Source of the DNA: Nanobdellota archaeon
GTDB lineage: Archaea > Nanobdellota > Nanobdellia > Parvarchaeales > Parvarchaeaceae
NCBI GenBank assembly: GCA_021850635.1
Contig: JAJZLM010000014.1
Span: 1-36,873, forward strand
DNA: 36,873 nt
Reading direction: 5' to 3'
Shown here: positions 17,510 through 26,907 of the stretch, piece after piece
Position numbering within the stretch: position 1 is the stretch's first letter
How the letters are laid out: every line of letters starts with the position of its first letter
Notes under the pieces: generated by a model
Database searches by the model: none
What the model saw: only the letters and a program-made list of their open reading frames with translations
What the model was told of the DNA's origin: nothing
Position numbers and translations under genes: made by a program

Positions 17510-19367
17510 CTTCTGAGACTGCGCTGTCGGCCGCTATCCTTTTTGAAACCACATCGTTGGTGCTCAAGGTCTCCTTGACGTGCGCCTCCACTTCTCCTTT
17601 CTTCTTTTCAAGCATATTTTCTATTCTAGCTTTTATATTCTTCTCGTCTATGCCTGTCAATTTGGAGAGCGAGAAAGCTAATTCTACACCGTACTTATCA
17701 AAAAGATTTATCCTCTCTTGGAATAGACTACTCCTGTGTTTTTTGTTAAGGAACTGTGATATATTTCTAACGAGTTCTTGCAGGGCTAGTTTTATTTCCT
17801 TGGTTATAACGGGATAGCTAGCTACGGCTGTCTTTCCCTCGTTCGTGTACGGCACCCACACTGAAGCGATATGTACTATGAAAACGAAAGGCCCTACAGG
17901 GACTCTATTATCCGTCTTGATGCCGTACCTACTGTAATCTACTCCTAAGAAGCTCTGTGTTATCGCGCACGAAGCTGAATCGAAAAGCAGCGGTATCTTG
18001 TTAGCATATCTAAGTAGGCTAGCCTTCTCGCCGCTTATGTTACCCCCGTACGCGACGGCTGCCTCTATCTGAAAAGGCATTCCTCTGTACACTTCCGGTT
18101 TTCTGCTTATGGCTTTCACGTATTCTGATTTAAACTCCAGCTTTAGTCTTTTCTCCAGTTCTTCTACCCCTATAGGTGAAAGACAATCTGTCTGCGGCCT
18201 CATTAGGTCCATCGACTGCAGCGCTTTCAGTATGGAATGTGCCTGCTCCCTGCTTATCTCATCTGGTTTAGTCTTAGTATCTAAGCCGACGCTTTTCACT
18301 GTGGACTCTGCTACCGCCCTACTTACCCTTGACAATTCATTCTCCAGAACGGAGACTACTGTCCTTTCTGTGGAGTTTTTAAGTATTCTCATGAAAATAC
18401 CTAACTCCAAGCCCTGCGGATGTGGTTTTATGGCGACAGATTCCTTAGGTAAATGGTCTGTAACCCGTTTGTATACGAATTTTTCATTGTTAGGGTTAGT
18501 ATAGTAAATATTAGCAGCTGGATTGACCAACGAAGTTCGTCTTATATATTCGTCTATGCCTTTGTTACCAGATACGTAAAGACCTTCGACCTCTATTTCT
18601 ATCTGTGTACCATGATCATACTGAAAATCTGCCTCGCCTTTCTCAAGCACTTCTGGTTCGTTCTTGCTTATGTTTATTTGTACCTTCATCATCATAGCCT
18701 TGCTCTGGCTAGATATCTTAGATATTACAGTCGCTGGTTTTCCTGTTGTAAGCTGCGCATACAAAACCGCCGAGTGTATCCCTATTCCTTGCTGCCCGCG
18801 GTTCTGTTTCATAGACTGAAACTTGCTTCCATAAAGCATCCTGCCGAATATATCAGGTATCTTAGACGCGAGTATGCCTGGTCCATTGTCCCTTATCATT
18901 ATTTTGAAAGTGGGGGCAGTTTTCTTTATACGCAGAGACGTGCCGTTTAGAGACGCGGACAGTCTGTCTTTTTCTTCGGATATAAGTATCTCAGAATCGC
19001 CCATTTTGAACGAAACTCTGCCCCCGCGTATCTGTTTCGTCTCGCTCTTGCCTTTATACAGTATAGAATACTGGTTCTTCTGCACGAAGAGTTGCGCTAT
19101 ACTTGTTTTCTCGTCTAATATCTGATAGTTGTCGCTCATTGGTTTTACTTCTATAGTTATCTCTGGGAGGCTGACCTGTTGTTTGTGCTTTTCCTGCATG
19201 TACCCTAGTTCTTCGCATGCGTCAAGGGAATTGTCAACTGCTTCCTTAACACAAGTAAGAAGTGCTTTCTGCTTGTTGTCAAAACCAAGCAGGTGCCTGT
19301 TTTTCTCAAAGAATTCCGTTACGCTTATAGCGCGCTGTTTTTTTGCTAACTCCTCGGCTACTTCCAT
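17487..19367 (-). CDS. top6B: DNA topoisomerase VI subunit B
   Basis: CVKEAVDNSLDACEE, IRDNGPGI, FGRMLYGSKFQSMKQNRGQQGIGIHSAVLYAQLTTGKP (GHKL). Confidence 0.97.
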   Translation of the reverse strand: MEVAEELAKKQRAISVTEFFEKNRHLLGFDNKQKALLTCVKEAVDNSLDACEELGYMQEKHKQQVSLPEITIEVKPMSDNYQILDEKTSIAQLFVQKNQYSILYKGKSETKQIRGGRVSFKMGDSEILISEEKDRLSASLNGTSLRIKKTAPTFKIMIRDNGPGILASKIPDIFGRMLYGSKFQSMKQNRGQQGIGIHSAVLYAQLTTGKPATVISKISSQSKAMMMKVQINISKNEPEVLEKGEADFQYDHGTQIEIEVEGLYVSGNKGIDEYIRRTSLVNPAANIYYTNPNNEKFVYKRVTDHLPKESVAIKPHPQGLELGIFMRILKNSTERTVVSVLENELSRVSRAVAESTVKSVGLDTKTKPDEISREQAHSILKALQSMDLMRPQTDCLSPIGVEELEKRLKLEFKSEYVKAISRKPEVYRGMPFQIEAAVAYGGNISGEKASLLRYANKIPLLFDSASCAITQSFLGVDYSRYGIKTDNRVPVGPFVFIVHIASVWVPYTNEGKTAVASYPVITKEIKLALQELVRNISQFLNKKHRSSLFQERINLFDKYGVELAFSLSKLTGIDEKNIKARIENMLEKKKGEVEAHVKETLSTNDVVSKRIAADSAVSEDDGSGEE

Positions 19368-19870
19368 AATTCGATGTTTTCAAGTTTTCTCCTGTCTATC
19401 GCAGAGAACACACTATTATGCTTTGCACCGCTTAAAAGCATTTCTATGGCTTCTACTGCTAGGTTGATATTCTGATACGGACCTATCACACTTACCGTTT
19501 TACCGAACACCTTGATATAACACCCTGTGGCGATGCTTAATCTCTTCTTTATAAGTCCCCTCGTGCCTATTATCCTCCCCTTAAGCTCTTCCTGTCTGTT
19601 CTTAGAGCCGGAATAATCGCCTACGTTTATTATAGCGAGATCGTACGCATCGTCCAAAAGCAAGGAAGACGTCTTAGAATCGAACCCTCTGTTGAACGCT
19701 AGAACTGCGTTCTTAGCGAGAAGTATACCGAACCCGCTTTCAGCCGATAGAGTCACTATGCTCTTGTTTATCTTTATGGACACCCCGCTATCTGTAATAG
19801 CCTTTATGAATTTTTTCTGACCTTCTAGTTTTTCCGCCCGTATTGCCGTTATGTTTATCTGCTCTTCCAT
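19358..19870 (-). CDS. KH-domain PNO1/Dim2-like ribosome biogenesis protein
   Basis: Two KH-like repeats; GRIIGTRGLIKKRLSIATGCYIKVFGKTVSVIGPYQNINLAVEAIEMLL. Confidence 0.9.
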   Translation of the reverse strand: MEEQINITAIRAEKLEGQKKFIKAITDSGVSIKINKSIVTLSAESGFGILLAKNAVLAFNRGFDSKTSSLLLDDAYDLAIINVGDYSGSKNRQEELKGRIIGTRGLIKKRLSIATGCYIKVFGKTVSVIGPYQNINLAVEAIEMLLSGAKHNSVFSAIDRRKLENIELWK

Positions 19871-19874
19871 ATAG

Positions 19875-21443
19875 TTATAACTCCCTCACCATATAATTAT
19901 CTTCCAGATTATAACCTAATTTTCTATAGTATTCTCTTACTCCCACTCCAGAGATCACCTTTACACTGCGCATTGAATATTCATTCGCTGCGATTTTTTC
20001 GGCTTCGGCCAGCAGAGCTTTTCCTACGCCATTGTGTTGGAACCCGCTCTTGATTTTTCCATCTATAGTTTTCTGCTCGCCGTATACGTGCAACTCCCTC
20101 ACCAAAGCTTCCGATTTATCGTTAGGTATGCGCAAACGCAGAAAACCCACTATAGCATCGTTGGCTATGTCATCTACGCTTAGGAATATCTCATCTCCCA
20201 CAGATGCGCGATAATCCTCTCTTCTCATCCTTAGCTCAGGATCTTCTGACAGCTCTACGTGTCCTATTTCCCTGCTTCTTATATCGTTAGGCTTTCTACC
20301 CATATTTTTTATCCTTTCTAATACTAGCTGCCTCAGGTTAGTCGACTTAACACCGTCTTCTATCAGATTGGAAGGTATGTCCCTATCAACCCTCATTATC
20401 CTTAACCACTTTGGAGAGTTGATTTCTGCTTCTGCTATCAAGTTAATTACATCATCTAGTGGATAAACCTTATGTTTTCCGGCTACCCACATCTTATAAA
20501 GAGCCGTGCCTTTTATTACGAGCGTAGGATAAATTTTTATTGCATCAGGTCTTAATTCTTCGTCGTTCCATATTGCCTTCAAGCTCTCCCTATCCTTATC
20601 GATATCGGAGAAAGGCATGTTTAGCATAACGTGGTAATCTACTTTAAACGCCCTGTCTTTCAACCTTCTTGTCGCATCCTTTACGTCTTTTATCGTGTGG
20701 CCTCTATTATTTCTTTCCAGCACATCGTCGTATATGCTCTGCATGCCTATTTCTACACGAGTTACTCCATAATCTATCATGTCGTTTATATCCTCAGCTC
20801 TGCATCGTTCAGGTTTGGTCTCCACTGCAAGAGCTACGCATCTTACTCCGGCGATTTCATTCTTTTTCTTCTCCTCATGAAGTGACGACTTCTTCCCCAC
20901 CTTTGAAATAGGAAAGTCATTCATGGCTCTGTAAATCTGAGTCATAAATTCTTCTCTATAATCCTTGGGCAGAGTCGTAAAAGTTCCACCTATCACTATC
21001 ACTTCGACTTTCTGTGGATGATATCCAAGAAAGAGATAGTGCTTAAGCCTTGCCTGTATCTGTAAGTATGGATCATACGAGTTAGCTGCTGCCCTCCTTG
21101 CAGCTGGTTCAAACCCAGTATAGCTCTGAGGAGTGTTTATCTTTGTCCCTCCTGGGCAGAATATGCAGGTTCCATGCGGGCAATCGTATGGTTTAGTCAT
21201 AAGCGCTACCACACTCACTCCCGACATAGTCCTTACCGGTTTTGATGCTAACGAAGTTGATAACCAAGATCTCTCTTCCTCTTTTAAAGAGGCCAATATC
21301 TCGCTGTTCTTAGGCATTTCCCTTATCCCTAATTCTGCACTAATCTTCCTTTTTTCAGCGAGTAGCTTCTTTTTATCATCTATTCTAGTATTTTCTATAG
21401 ACTCCTTTAACATTCTGGCGAACTTTTCTATGTTGTCTCCCAT
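19875..21443 (-). CDS. elp3: Elp3, tRNA uridine-34 carboxymethyl synthesis enzyme (radical SAM + GNAT)
   Basis: KPYDCPHGTCIFCPGG, SYTGFEPAARRA, GMQSIYDDVLERNNRGH, C-terminal GNAT FQHNGVGKALLAEAEKIA. Confidence 0.96.
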   Translation of the reverse strand: MGDNIEKFARMLKESIENTRIDDKKKLLAEKRKISAELGIREMPKNSEILASLKEEERSWLSTSLASKPVRTMSGVSVVALMTKPYDCPHGTCIFCPGGTKINTPQSYTGFEPAARRAAANSYDPYLQIQARLKHYLFLGYHPQKVEVIVIGGTFTTLPKDYREEFMTQIYRAMNDFPISKVGKKSSLHEEKKKNEIAGVRCVALAVETKPERCRAEDINDMIDYGVTRVEIGMQSIYDDVLERNNRGHTIKDVKDATRRLKDRAFKVDYHVMLNMPFSDIDKDRESLKAIWNDEELRPDAIKIYPTLVIKGTALYKMWVAGKHKVYPLDDVINLIAEAEINSPKWLRIMRVDRDIPSNLIEDGVKSTNLRQLVLERIKNMGRKPNDIRSREIGHVELSEDPELRMRREDYRASVGDEIFLSVDDIANDAIVGFLRLRIPNDKSEALVRELHVYGEQKTIDGKIKSGFQHNGVGKALLAEAEKIAANEYSMRSVKVISGVGVREYYRKLGYNLEDNYMVREL

Positions 21444-21498
21444 AATAAGATTATAATATCAGAGCGATTTAAAATTAAATATAAAGTTATTTGTGTAT

Positions 21499-23484
21499 AT
21501 GGGTAAAAAAGGGCAGTTTGTTACTATATTTTTCTCCGTTCTATTAATAGGAGTGATACTAGCAGTCCTTGCTCTAGAAGCCAATAATTTGCAGTCAAGT
21601 CAAAACATAGATATTCTGCAAAGCAGGGCTACAAGCAGTAGTGGAGTACTATCCGATTTAGCGTACCAATACTCGTTTTTCCAGAGACTCATGCCTTCCT
21701 CCCACGCACAAAGCATCTTTACCTCATCCTTTGGTGCGATAGCGGATGAATACTTCGGTAATTACGGGTTCAGCTTTACAAATGGACTTTCTCTATCTAA
21801 CAACGCCCAAAACGTTTCAGTCGATTCAATCGCACTGAAGATAACAAACACTCAATCATCGGCTACAGTCTCGCCGTTCCAGCAGCAGGTAGTGTTCGAC
21901 TCAGCACAGTACTCACAGTACGAAGCAAACAGCCTAAAAAACATACAATTCTCTTACTCAAATGGGACGGTGGTACCGTCTTGGCTGGAAGGAGGGAACA
22001 TAGCTGAATTTTTAAATGGTAGCAGTATATCTATACCGAATTCTACAAGTATGTATAACCTATGGCATAGCGGGGATCAGTATACTATTTCTGTGTGGGT
22101 TGACCTATCTTCCGTCTGCTCACAGAGTGTATGTAATGTCTTCCCAGCTGAAGACTTAGTACAAGTAGCCCAAGGATGTACATCAGGTATGGCAGTAGGC
22201 CCGGACAATTCTACCGGATTTAATATAGCGCTGATGCAGTGGAGTGGCAGTGGTGGTTGTACAAATGCTGGCGCCGAAGCTACACAAGACCAGTATGTAC
22301 CCTATAATAAGTGGGAATTTCTCACAGTAGAAGTACATTATAATCCTACTTCTCCAGGTTCATCTTGGTTTGCTTCCTGTGTTGGGACCACTTGCGATAA
22401 CAGCTCGTACATATTGGATGGAACAAACGAATATACCACAGGACAAACTATAATAGGTAAAATTGTAACAGGAGCAATTTCAAACCTACAAATATACAAT
22501 AAAACCCTGAGTATTGGACAGCTTAGTTACTTAAATTCCATTGGAGCCGGTGGTAGTCCTATCAGCAATTCCAATCTAGTGGCATGGTTGCCTCTTGCAG
22601 GCAATTCTAATGACAATAGCGTAAATGGAAATAATGGAGCCGCTACCAACGTAGAATACATAGGTACTGGGGCGTCTAGTACAAGTACGATTTACTGGCT
22701 GAAGATTGGGTCTATACCTGCAGCATCTTCATTAACAATATATATGTCATTTTACCCAAAGAGTTACAGCATGTTCAACTCATTGAACACAGGAGAAGCA
22801 CCACAGCTATCTCCAGTATATGGAGAATATGACAATATCGGCAATGTAATGAACAAGGGGTTAGAGTATCAAGTTTATTACGATCCTAGTGGAACCTGTG
22901 ATAGTACAAATTACCAAAACAACGTATATTCAGCTACCCTAAACAACGGCGCAACGATAAGTTCATGTGTAGCAATGTCATCGTCAACGGCTCCATTTTA
23001 TACTTCTTTGGGCAGCTCGCAAGATGTCAATGGGGCTACTGAGCCTAATGTTGTAATTAACTATCAAGAGGGATATTCCGGAGGGGGAGCATATCCTAAT
23101 CCACCCGTTTCAAACCCGGCAAATTCCTGGATAATAAAGGCAATAGGCTGGGCAGAAGTGAATTTATCAACCTCCTTTTCAGTAGAGTCAGATGACGGTA
23201 TTGGATTGGGTTATTCTACTTCTGCTTATGGAGGTAATGGAGCATACTGGCTTGGAGGAACATCCAATCCAAACAATCTTGTAAATGAGTGGCATGGCCA
23301 GGGAGCTACTACTTATTCCAGCACAATCTCGACAATAGGAACGCAGAGAATAGAGTTAGATTACTTTGAAGGTGGAGGCGGCGCATATACTGCATTGTGG
23401 TCCAATAATCTGATTGATTATTATTCTCCATCTGCGCCTCCAAATGGAGTAATGCCATCTATAATTTATAGCGGAATAGATTGA
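21499..23484 (+). CDS. Large surface protein/adhesin with pilin-like leader, LamG-like, DUF2341-like and PA14-like regions
   Basis: MGKKGQFVTIFFSVLLIGVILAVLALEA leader; YTISVWVDLSS...NLVAWLPLAGNSNDNSVNGNNGAATNV (LamG-like); FSVESDDGIGLGY...NEWHGQG...RIELDYFEGGGGAYTALWSN (PA14-like). ORF track starts at 21493. Confidence 0.75.
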   Translation: MGKKGQFVTIFFSVLLIGVILAVLALEANNLQSSQNIDILQSRATSSSGVLSDLAYQYSFFQRLMPSSHAQSIFTSSFGAIADEYFGNYGFSFTNGLSLSNNAQNVSVDSIALKITNTQSSATVSPFQQQVVFDSAQYSQYEANSLKNIQFSYSNGTVVPSWLEGGNIAEFLNGSSISIPNSTSMYNLWHSGDQYTISVWVDLSSVCSQSVCNVFPAEDLVQVAQGCTSGMAVGPDNSTGFNIALMQWSGSGGCTNAGAEATQDQYVPYNKWEFLTVEVHYNPTSPGSSWFASCVGTTCDNSSYILDGTNEYTTGQTIIGKIVTGAISNLQIYNKTLSIGQLSYLNSIGAGGSPISNSNLVAWLPLAGNSNDNSVNGNNGAATNVEYIGTGASSTSTIYWLKIGSIPAASSLTIYMSFYPKSYSMFNSLNTGEAPQLSPVYGEYDNIGNVMNKGLEYQVYYDPSGTCDSTNYQNNVYSATLNNGATISSCVAMSSSTAPFYTSLGSSQDVNGATEPNVVINYQEGYSGGGAYPNPPVSNPANSWIIKAIGWAEVNLSTSFSVESDDGIGLGYSTSAYGGNGAYWLGGTSNPNNLVNEWHGQGATTYSSTISTIGTQRIELDYFEGGGGAYTALWSNNLIDYYSPSAPPNGVMPSIIYSGID

Positions 23485-23490
23485 CGTGAT

Positions 23491-24654
23491 TCAGCTCAAT
23501 ATAAAGTCAGCTGTTTTTTCTTTGTTGAATGGAACCAAATCACTGTATCCTTGGCCGGTCCCCAAAAACAATATCGGTTTCTTTGTCACGTAAGATATTG
23601 ACAATATAGCGCCGCCCTTCTTGTCAACGTCTGCTTTTGACAGTATTATTGCATCTATCCCGATCTCCCTATCAAATATCCTGGCCTGGTTAACTGCATC
23701 ATTTCCTGTAAGCGCATCCCCTACAAAAATCGTTATATCTGGTTTGCTTACCCGCTTTACTTTCTTAAGTTCCTCGATAAGATTCTTGTTTATATCGCTC
23801 CTCCCAGCCGTGTCTATCATAACTATGTCCGCGTTCTCACTGTGCGCGTGTTTTATAGCATCGAACGCAACCGCAGCCGGGTCCGCACCATAACTGTGCT
23901 TTATCAAATTTACGCCCAATTTCTTGGTGTGTATTTCTATCTGCTCTATAGATGCAGCGCGAAAAGTATCACTTGCAGAAACCACCACTCTGAAGCCTCT
24001 ATCTTTGAAGAAACTTATCATTTTTGCGATTGTGGTTGTCTTTCCTGCTCCGTTCACGCCCATGAACAATATTATGTATGGCTTTTTGTTCTTTATTTTA
24101 GACAGAAATTCCTCTGTCGGGTATTCTAGCATTACGTCTGATATACTCTTCTTTATAGCCCTCTCTACTTCTTTTTTATTAGAGAGGAAAGACACTTCTT
24201 TACCGACCAAAGAGCGCTCAAGATCCTCGTGTATAGCCAGTACTACATCCATAGCGACGTTATTCTCCAGAAGGGCTTCCTTTATATCTCCATATATGGA
24301 TGATATATCTTCACTGGTTATCCTATGTGAGAATATCTTTTTTTTATCAAGTTTTGATTGTGCCTTCTTTTTTTCCTCCCTTATCTCTTCTCTAGCGGTA
24401 CTGTTTTCAGCGGTTTTTTCTTTCTTTTTTACATCGATTGGTTCATCCAAGCCTTTATTTGCCGGTTCTTCGGATATTACCCCTTTTTTTGACTGGATGG
24501 TTTCCGCGTGTTTTTCGTGGGTAGTTTTTGGCTCTTCTACTGGCGGCACGCTTGGTATTTCCTGTGTTTGCCCTTCCTCTTTTTCTTCTTTAACAAGCTT
24601 CCGCTGTATCGTGTTTATCGAATCCTTCAGCTTTTTCTTTATGAAATCAAACAT
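23491..24654 (-). CDS. ftsY: Signal recognition particle receptor FtsY
   Basis: FMGVNGAGKTTTIAKM, VVVSASDTFRAASIEQ, DTAGRSDINKNLIEEL, GTGQGYSDLVPF; charged N-terminal A domain. Confidence 0.96.
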   Translation of the reverse strand: MFDFIKKKLKDSINTIQRKLVKEEKEEGQTQEIPSVPPVEEPKTTHEKHAETIQSKKGVISEEPANKGLDEPIDVKKKEKTAENSTAREEIREEKKKAQSKLDKKKIFSHRITSEDISSIYGDIKEALLENNVAMDVVLAIHEDLERSLVGKEVSFLSNKKEVERAIKKSISDVMLEYPTEEFLSKIKNKKPYIILFMGVNGAGKTTTIAKMISFFKDRGFRVVVSASDTFRAASIEQIEIHTKKLGVNLIKHSYGADPAAVAFDAIKHAHSENADIVMIDTAGRSDINKNLIEELKKVKRVSKPDITIFVGDALTGNDAVNQARIFDREIGIDAIILSKADVDKKGGAILSISYVTKKPILFLGTGQGYSDLVPFNKEKTADFILS

Positions 24655-24697
24655 AGATTATTCTTGTAGTTTTATACTAATATAAGATTCGCACGGA

Positions 24698-25129
24698 TCA
24701 AATCTGCTTATTCTTGCCACTGTATTCTTCATACAGTTTGTTTGCTTCCTGCTCTAACCTTGTTCCGTCTTCTTGTAATTTCTGTATTATCTGGGCTATC
24801 TGACTTATATTGGATTCTACATCGTGCAGGTCCTCTTCTAGTCTTTTCTTTATGTCTTTCATTTCCATTCTCTTGAATATATTGCTCCCTATATTGACGA
24901 TCGCAGACGACGAATCGTTTATTACTCCTTCAAAAAATATGTCTGGAGAATAGGGTACCAGTATTTCTTTATCACCGTGTTTCAGTTCACTTAACCCTGA
25001 AAGAGATCTGCTTATTGACTCCTGCGTCATTTGCAGTGTATTTATGGCGTTTATGTAATTTTCTAACTCCCTGCGGATGTACTCTATCTCCATTAGTCTC
25101 TTGCTTAGGTCCTCTTCGTTGTTTTCCAT
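24698..25129 (-). CDS. pfdA: Prefoldin subunit alpha
   Basis: Coiled-coil ends with central beta region ELKHGDKEILVPYSPDIFFEGVI; next to ftsY. Confidence 0.85.
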   Translation of the reverse strand: MENNEEDLSKRLMEIEYIRRELENYINAINTLQMTQESISRSLSGLSELKHGDKEILVPYSPDIFFEGVINDSSSAIVNIGSNIFKRMEMKDIKKRLEEDLHDVESNISQIAQIIQKLQEDGTRLEQEANKLYEEYSGKNKQI

Positions 25130-25131
25130 GC

Positions 25132-25413
25132 TTACTTAGAACCTTCAGATTTTATGATGTCTATCTTAACGGTCCCTTTATCGTCTTTTATGCAAACTAC
25201 GCGCATCTTTATTGGAGGATTTTGCATGCCATTTTTGAATATCTCGTCATTCACTGGTATTGACATCTTAACTTCTTTCGCTTTCATCTGCTTCTTGACG
25301 AATTTTGACAGGAACTTCGACGCTGCCGAAGCTTTCTTGTACCTTGGTACAGATTCTATAGCTTTCCTCAAGTGAACCGTCATTATCCTCTGCTCTTTTT
25401 TCTGTTCTGTCAT
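25132..25413 (-). CDS. rpl31e: 50S ribosomal protein L31e
   Basis: MTVHLRKAIESVPRYKKASAASKFLSKFVKKQMKA...VNDEIFKNGMQNPPIKMRV. Confidence 0.93.
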   Translation of the reverse strand: MTEQKKEQRIMTVHLRKAIESVPRYKKASAASKFLSKFVKKQMKAKEVKMSIPVNDEIFKNGMQNPPIKMRVVCIKDDKGTVKIDIIKSEGSK

Positions 25414-25416
25414 ACT

Positions 25417-25563
25417 TCATCTTCCTACGTTCTGATTAAGCCTCGATCTGTCCATTTTTCTCGTCCCATACTTTCTTAACTGTGCGAAGACAGGCGGCCT
25501 TCTGACTCTCCTGGCGTGTTTTATCAATTTCCTCTTTTTAACCGCGGATTTGTGTTTGCTCAT
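25417..25563 (-). CDS. rpl39e: 50S ribosomal protein L39e (48 aa; absent from ORF track)
   Basis: Hand translation: MSKHKSAVKKRKLIKHARRVRRPPVFAQLRKYGTRKMDRSRLNQNVGR*. Confidence 0.92.
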   Translation of the reverse strand: MSKHKSAVKKRKLIKHARRVRRPPVFAQLRKYGTRKMDRSRLNQNVGR

Positions 25564-25841
25564 ATTTTCCTGTTGAATGTTATTCTGTTTTCCTTTTTTT
25601 CTCCTGATAATGCCTTTAGCAACTCTTTCAGCTTATCATCGTCTATTACCCCTTTCAACCTGTTTGAAAGCGCCGATTGAAGTATCATATTTTCTACGTT
25701 CTCAGCCATTTCTGGGTGGGCGTATCGTATGCTTCCGAGCCTTTCGCGAGCTTCCTTTGTGAGGTATTTGGCGAATACTTCTTGTTTCAAAGCTTCCAGC
25801 TTCTTTCTCTGTTCTGCTTCTTCCGGATTTTCCATCTGCAT
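25560..25841 (-). CDS. PDCD5-family DNA-binding protein
   Basis: LTKEARERLGSIRYAHPEMAENVENMILQ; 4-nt overlap with L39e. Confidence 0.92.
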   Translation of the reverse strand: MQMENPEEAEQRKKLEALKQEVFAKYLTKEARERLGSIRYAHPEMAENVENMILQSALSNRLKGVIDDDKLKELLKALSGEKKENRITFNRKI

Positions 25842-25842
25842 A

Positions 25843-26271
25843 TTACTTAGAGGTATTTTTAGCAGTCATGTCAGCTAACGATATACCTTTTGGGGATATC
25901 CTACGACCAGGCCTGTTCTGTATTTTGACTTTTGTTATCAATCCTGATTTTTCCAGTTGCTGGAGCAATTTTCTTATTATGGCGCCTCCCGCCGGCTTGA
26001 AGTGCTTTCCACTGTACCTATTCTTTTCTGTGTCGCCGTATACTCTTCTGAGGCGGTTTACTCCTACAGGTCTATTATCCAAATACATTCTCCTAAGTAT
26101 GCTCGCCCCTCTAAGATACCACCAGTCTTCCTGTGAAGGCACTCTGTCTTTAGATGATCCTGTCTTCACGAATTTAGACCATTCTGGAGGCTGTAGGAGT
26201 TTCTCCTTCTTCATTTCCTCGGCTAAGCGATTCACTAGTTCTATTTGGTTAACGTCGCTTGCTCTTATCAT
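25843..26271 (-). CDS. rps19e: 30S ribosomal protein S19e
   Basis: PPEWSKFVKTGSSKDRVPSQEDWWYLRGASILRRMYLD...VGVNRLRRVYG. Confidence 0.95.
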   Translation of the reverse strand: MIRASDVNQIELVNRLAEEMKKEKLLQPPEWSKFVKTGSSKDRVPSQEDWWYLRGASILRRMYLDNRPVGVNRLRRVYGDTEKNRYSGKHFKPAGGAIIRKLLQQLEKSGLITKVKIQNRPGRRISPKGISLADMTAKNTSK

Positions 26272-26557
26272 ATTTCACTTTTCTCACATTACCGCAATTT
26301 AAGCATTTATACGTTACGCTTTTATTTTTCAGCCTTACCACAGCAGTTCTGCCAGGTATAAGGATTCTATTGCAGCGTCTGCATATTAAAAGCTTCCTGT
26401 CCCTAGAAACGTTGATCTTCTTAGATAGGTATATCCTATAGGCTATATAGGCGTACCTATTAGAAAGTTCTCTATTCGTGTCGTATAGTCTCAACGCTTC
26501 CTTAACTAAGAAATTATAATCCTTTTCGAACGAGCTCTTATTCTTTTTCCTTAGCAT
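26249..26557 (-). CDS. rnp4: RNase P protein component 4 (Rpp21)
   Basis: LSNRYAYIAYRIYLSKKINVSRDRKLLICRRCNRILIPG...VTYKCLNCG zinc ribbon. Confidence 0.9.
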   Translation of the reverse strand: MLRKKNKSSFEKDYNFLVKEALRLYDTNRELSNRYAYIAYRIYLSKKINVSRDRKLLICRRCNRILIPGRTAVVRLKNKSVTYKCLNCGNVRKVKYDKSKRR

Positions 26558-26663
26558 AGTTTACTATATATAACTCAATTTAAAAATGCTTATTTATTTT
26601 GTAATATTTACAAATTTCGTAACTTAGAAACTTATTTAAAGAATACAAATCTCTTAACAGTGA

Positions 26664-26685
26664 TATGTTCCTTCTAAGGAACATA
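26664..26685. repeat. Perfect inverted repeat TATGTTCCTT-CT-AAGGAACATA
   Basis: 10-bp arms, 2-nt centre, between a TTATTTAAAG TATA-like box and an AGGAGG Shine-Dalgarno. Confidence 0.9.
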
Positions 26686-26706
26686 GACAAACTAAAAGGA
26701 GGTAGG

Positions 26707-26850
26707 ATGGTAAAAAAGCCTATGAAAAAGAAAGACGAAGAAAACGAAGATATCATAGAAGAGAACGAAGGTTCTGACGGAGATATCTCCGGAGATGAGA
26801 TTGGAGATGATTTAGAGGGCGATGACGACCAGGACGAAGACTTCGAATAA
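26707..26850 (+). CDS. Highly acidic mini-protein (47 aa)
   Basis: AAAAGGAGGTAGG SD before ATG 26707; MVKKPMKKKDEENEDIIEENEGSDGDISGDEIGDDLEGDDDQDEDFE*. Confidence 0.7.
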   Translation: MVKKPMKKKDEENEDIIEENEGSDGDISGDEIGDDLEGDDDQDEDFE

Positions 26851-26907
26851 AACTTAATTATATTATTATTTTTATTTTTTATTTTTTTGTACAATTGTAT
26901 TTATTTT

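Noticed and set aside
26890-26899. Palindrome TACAATTGTA in the T-rich region after the acidic ORF
   Set aside because: Short and in a highly AT-rich convergent terminator region; easily by chance
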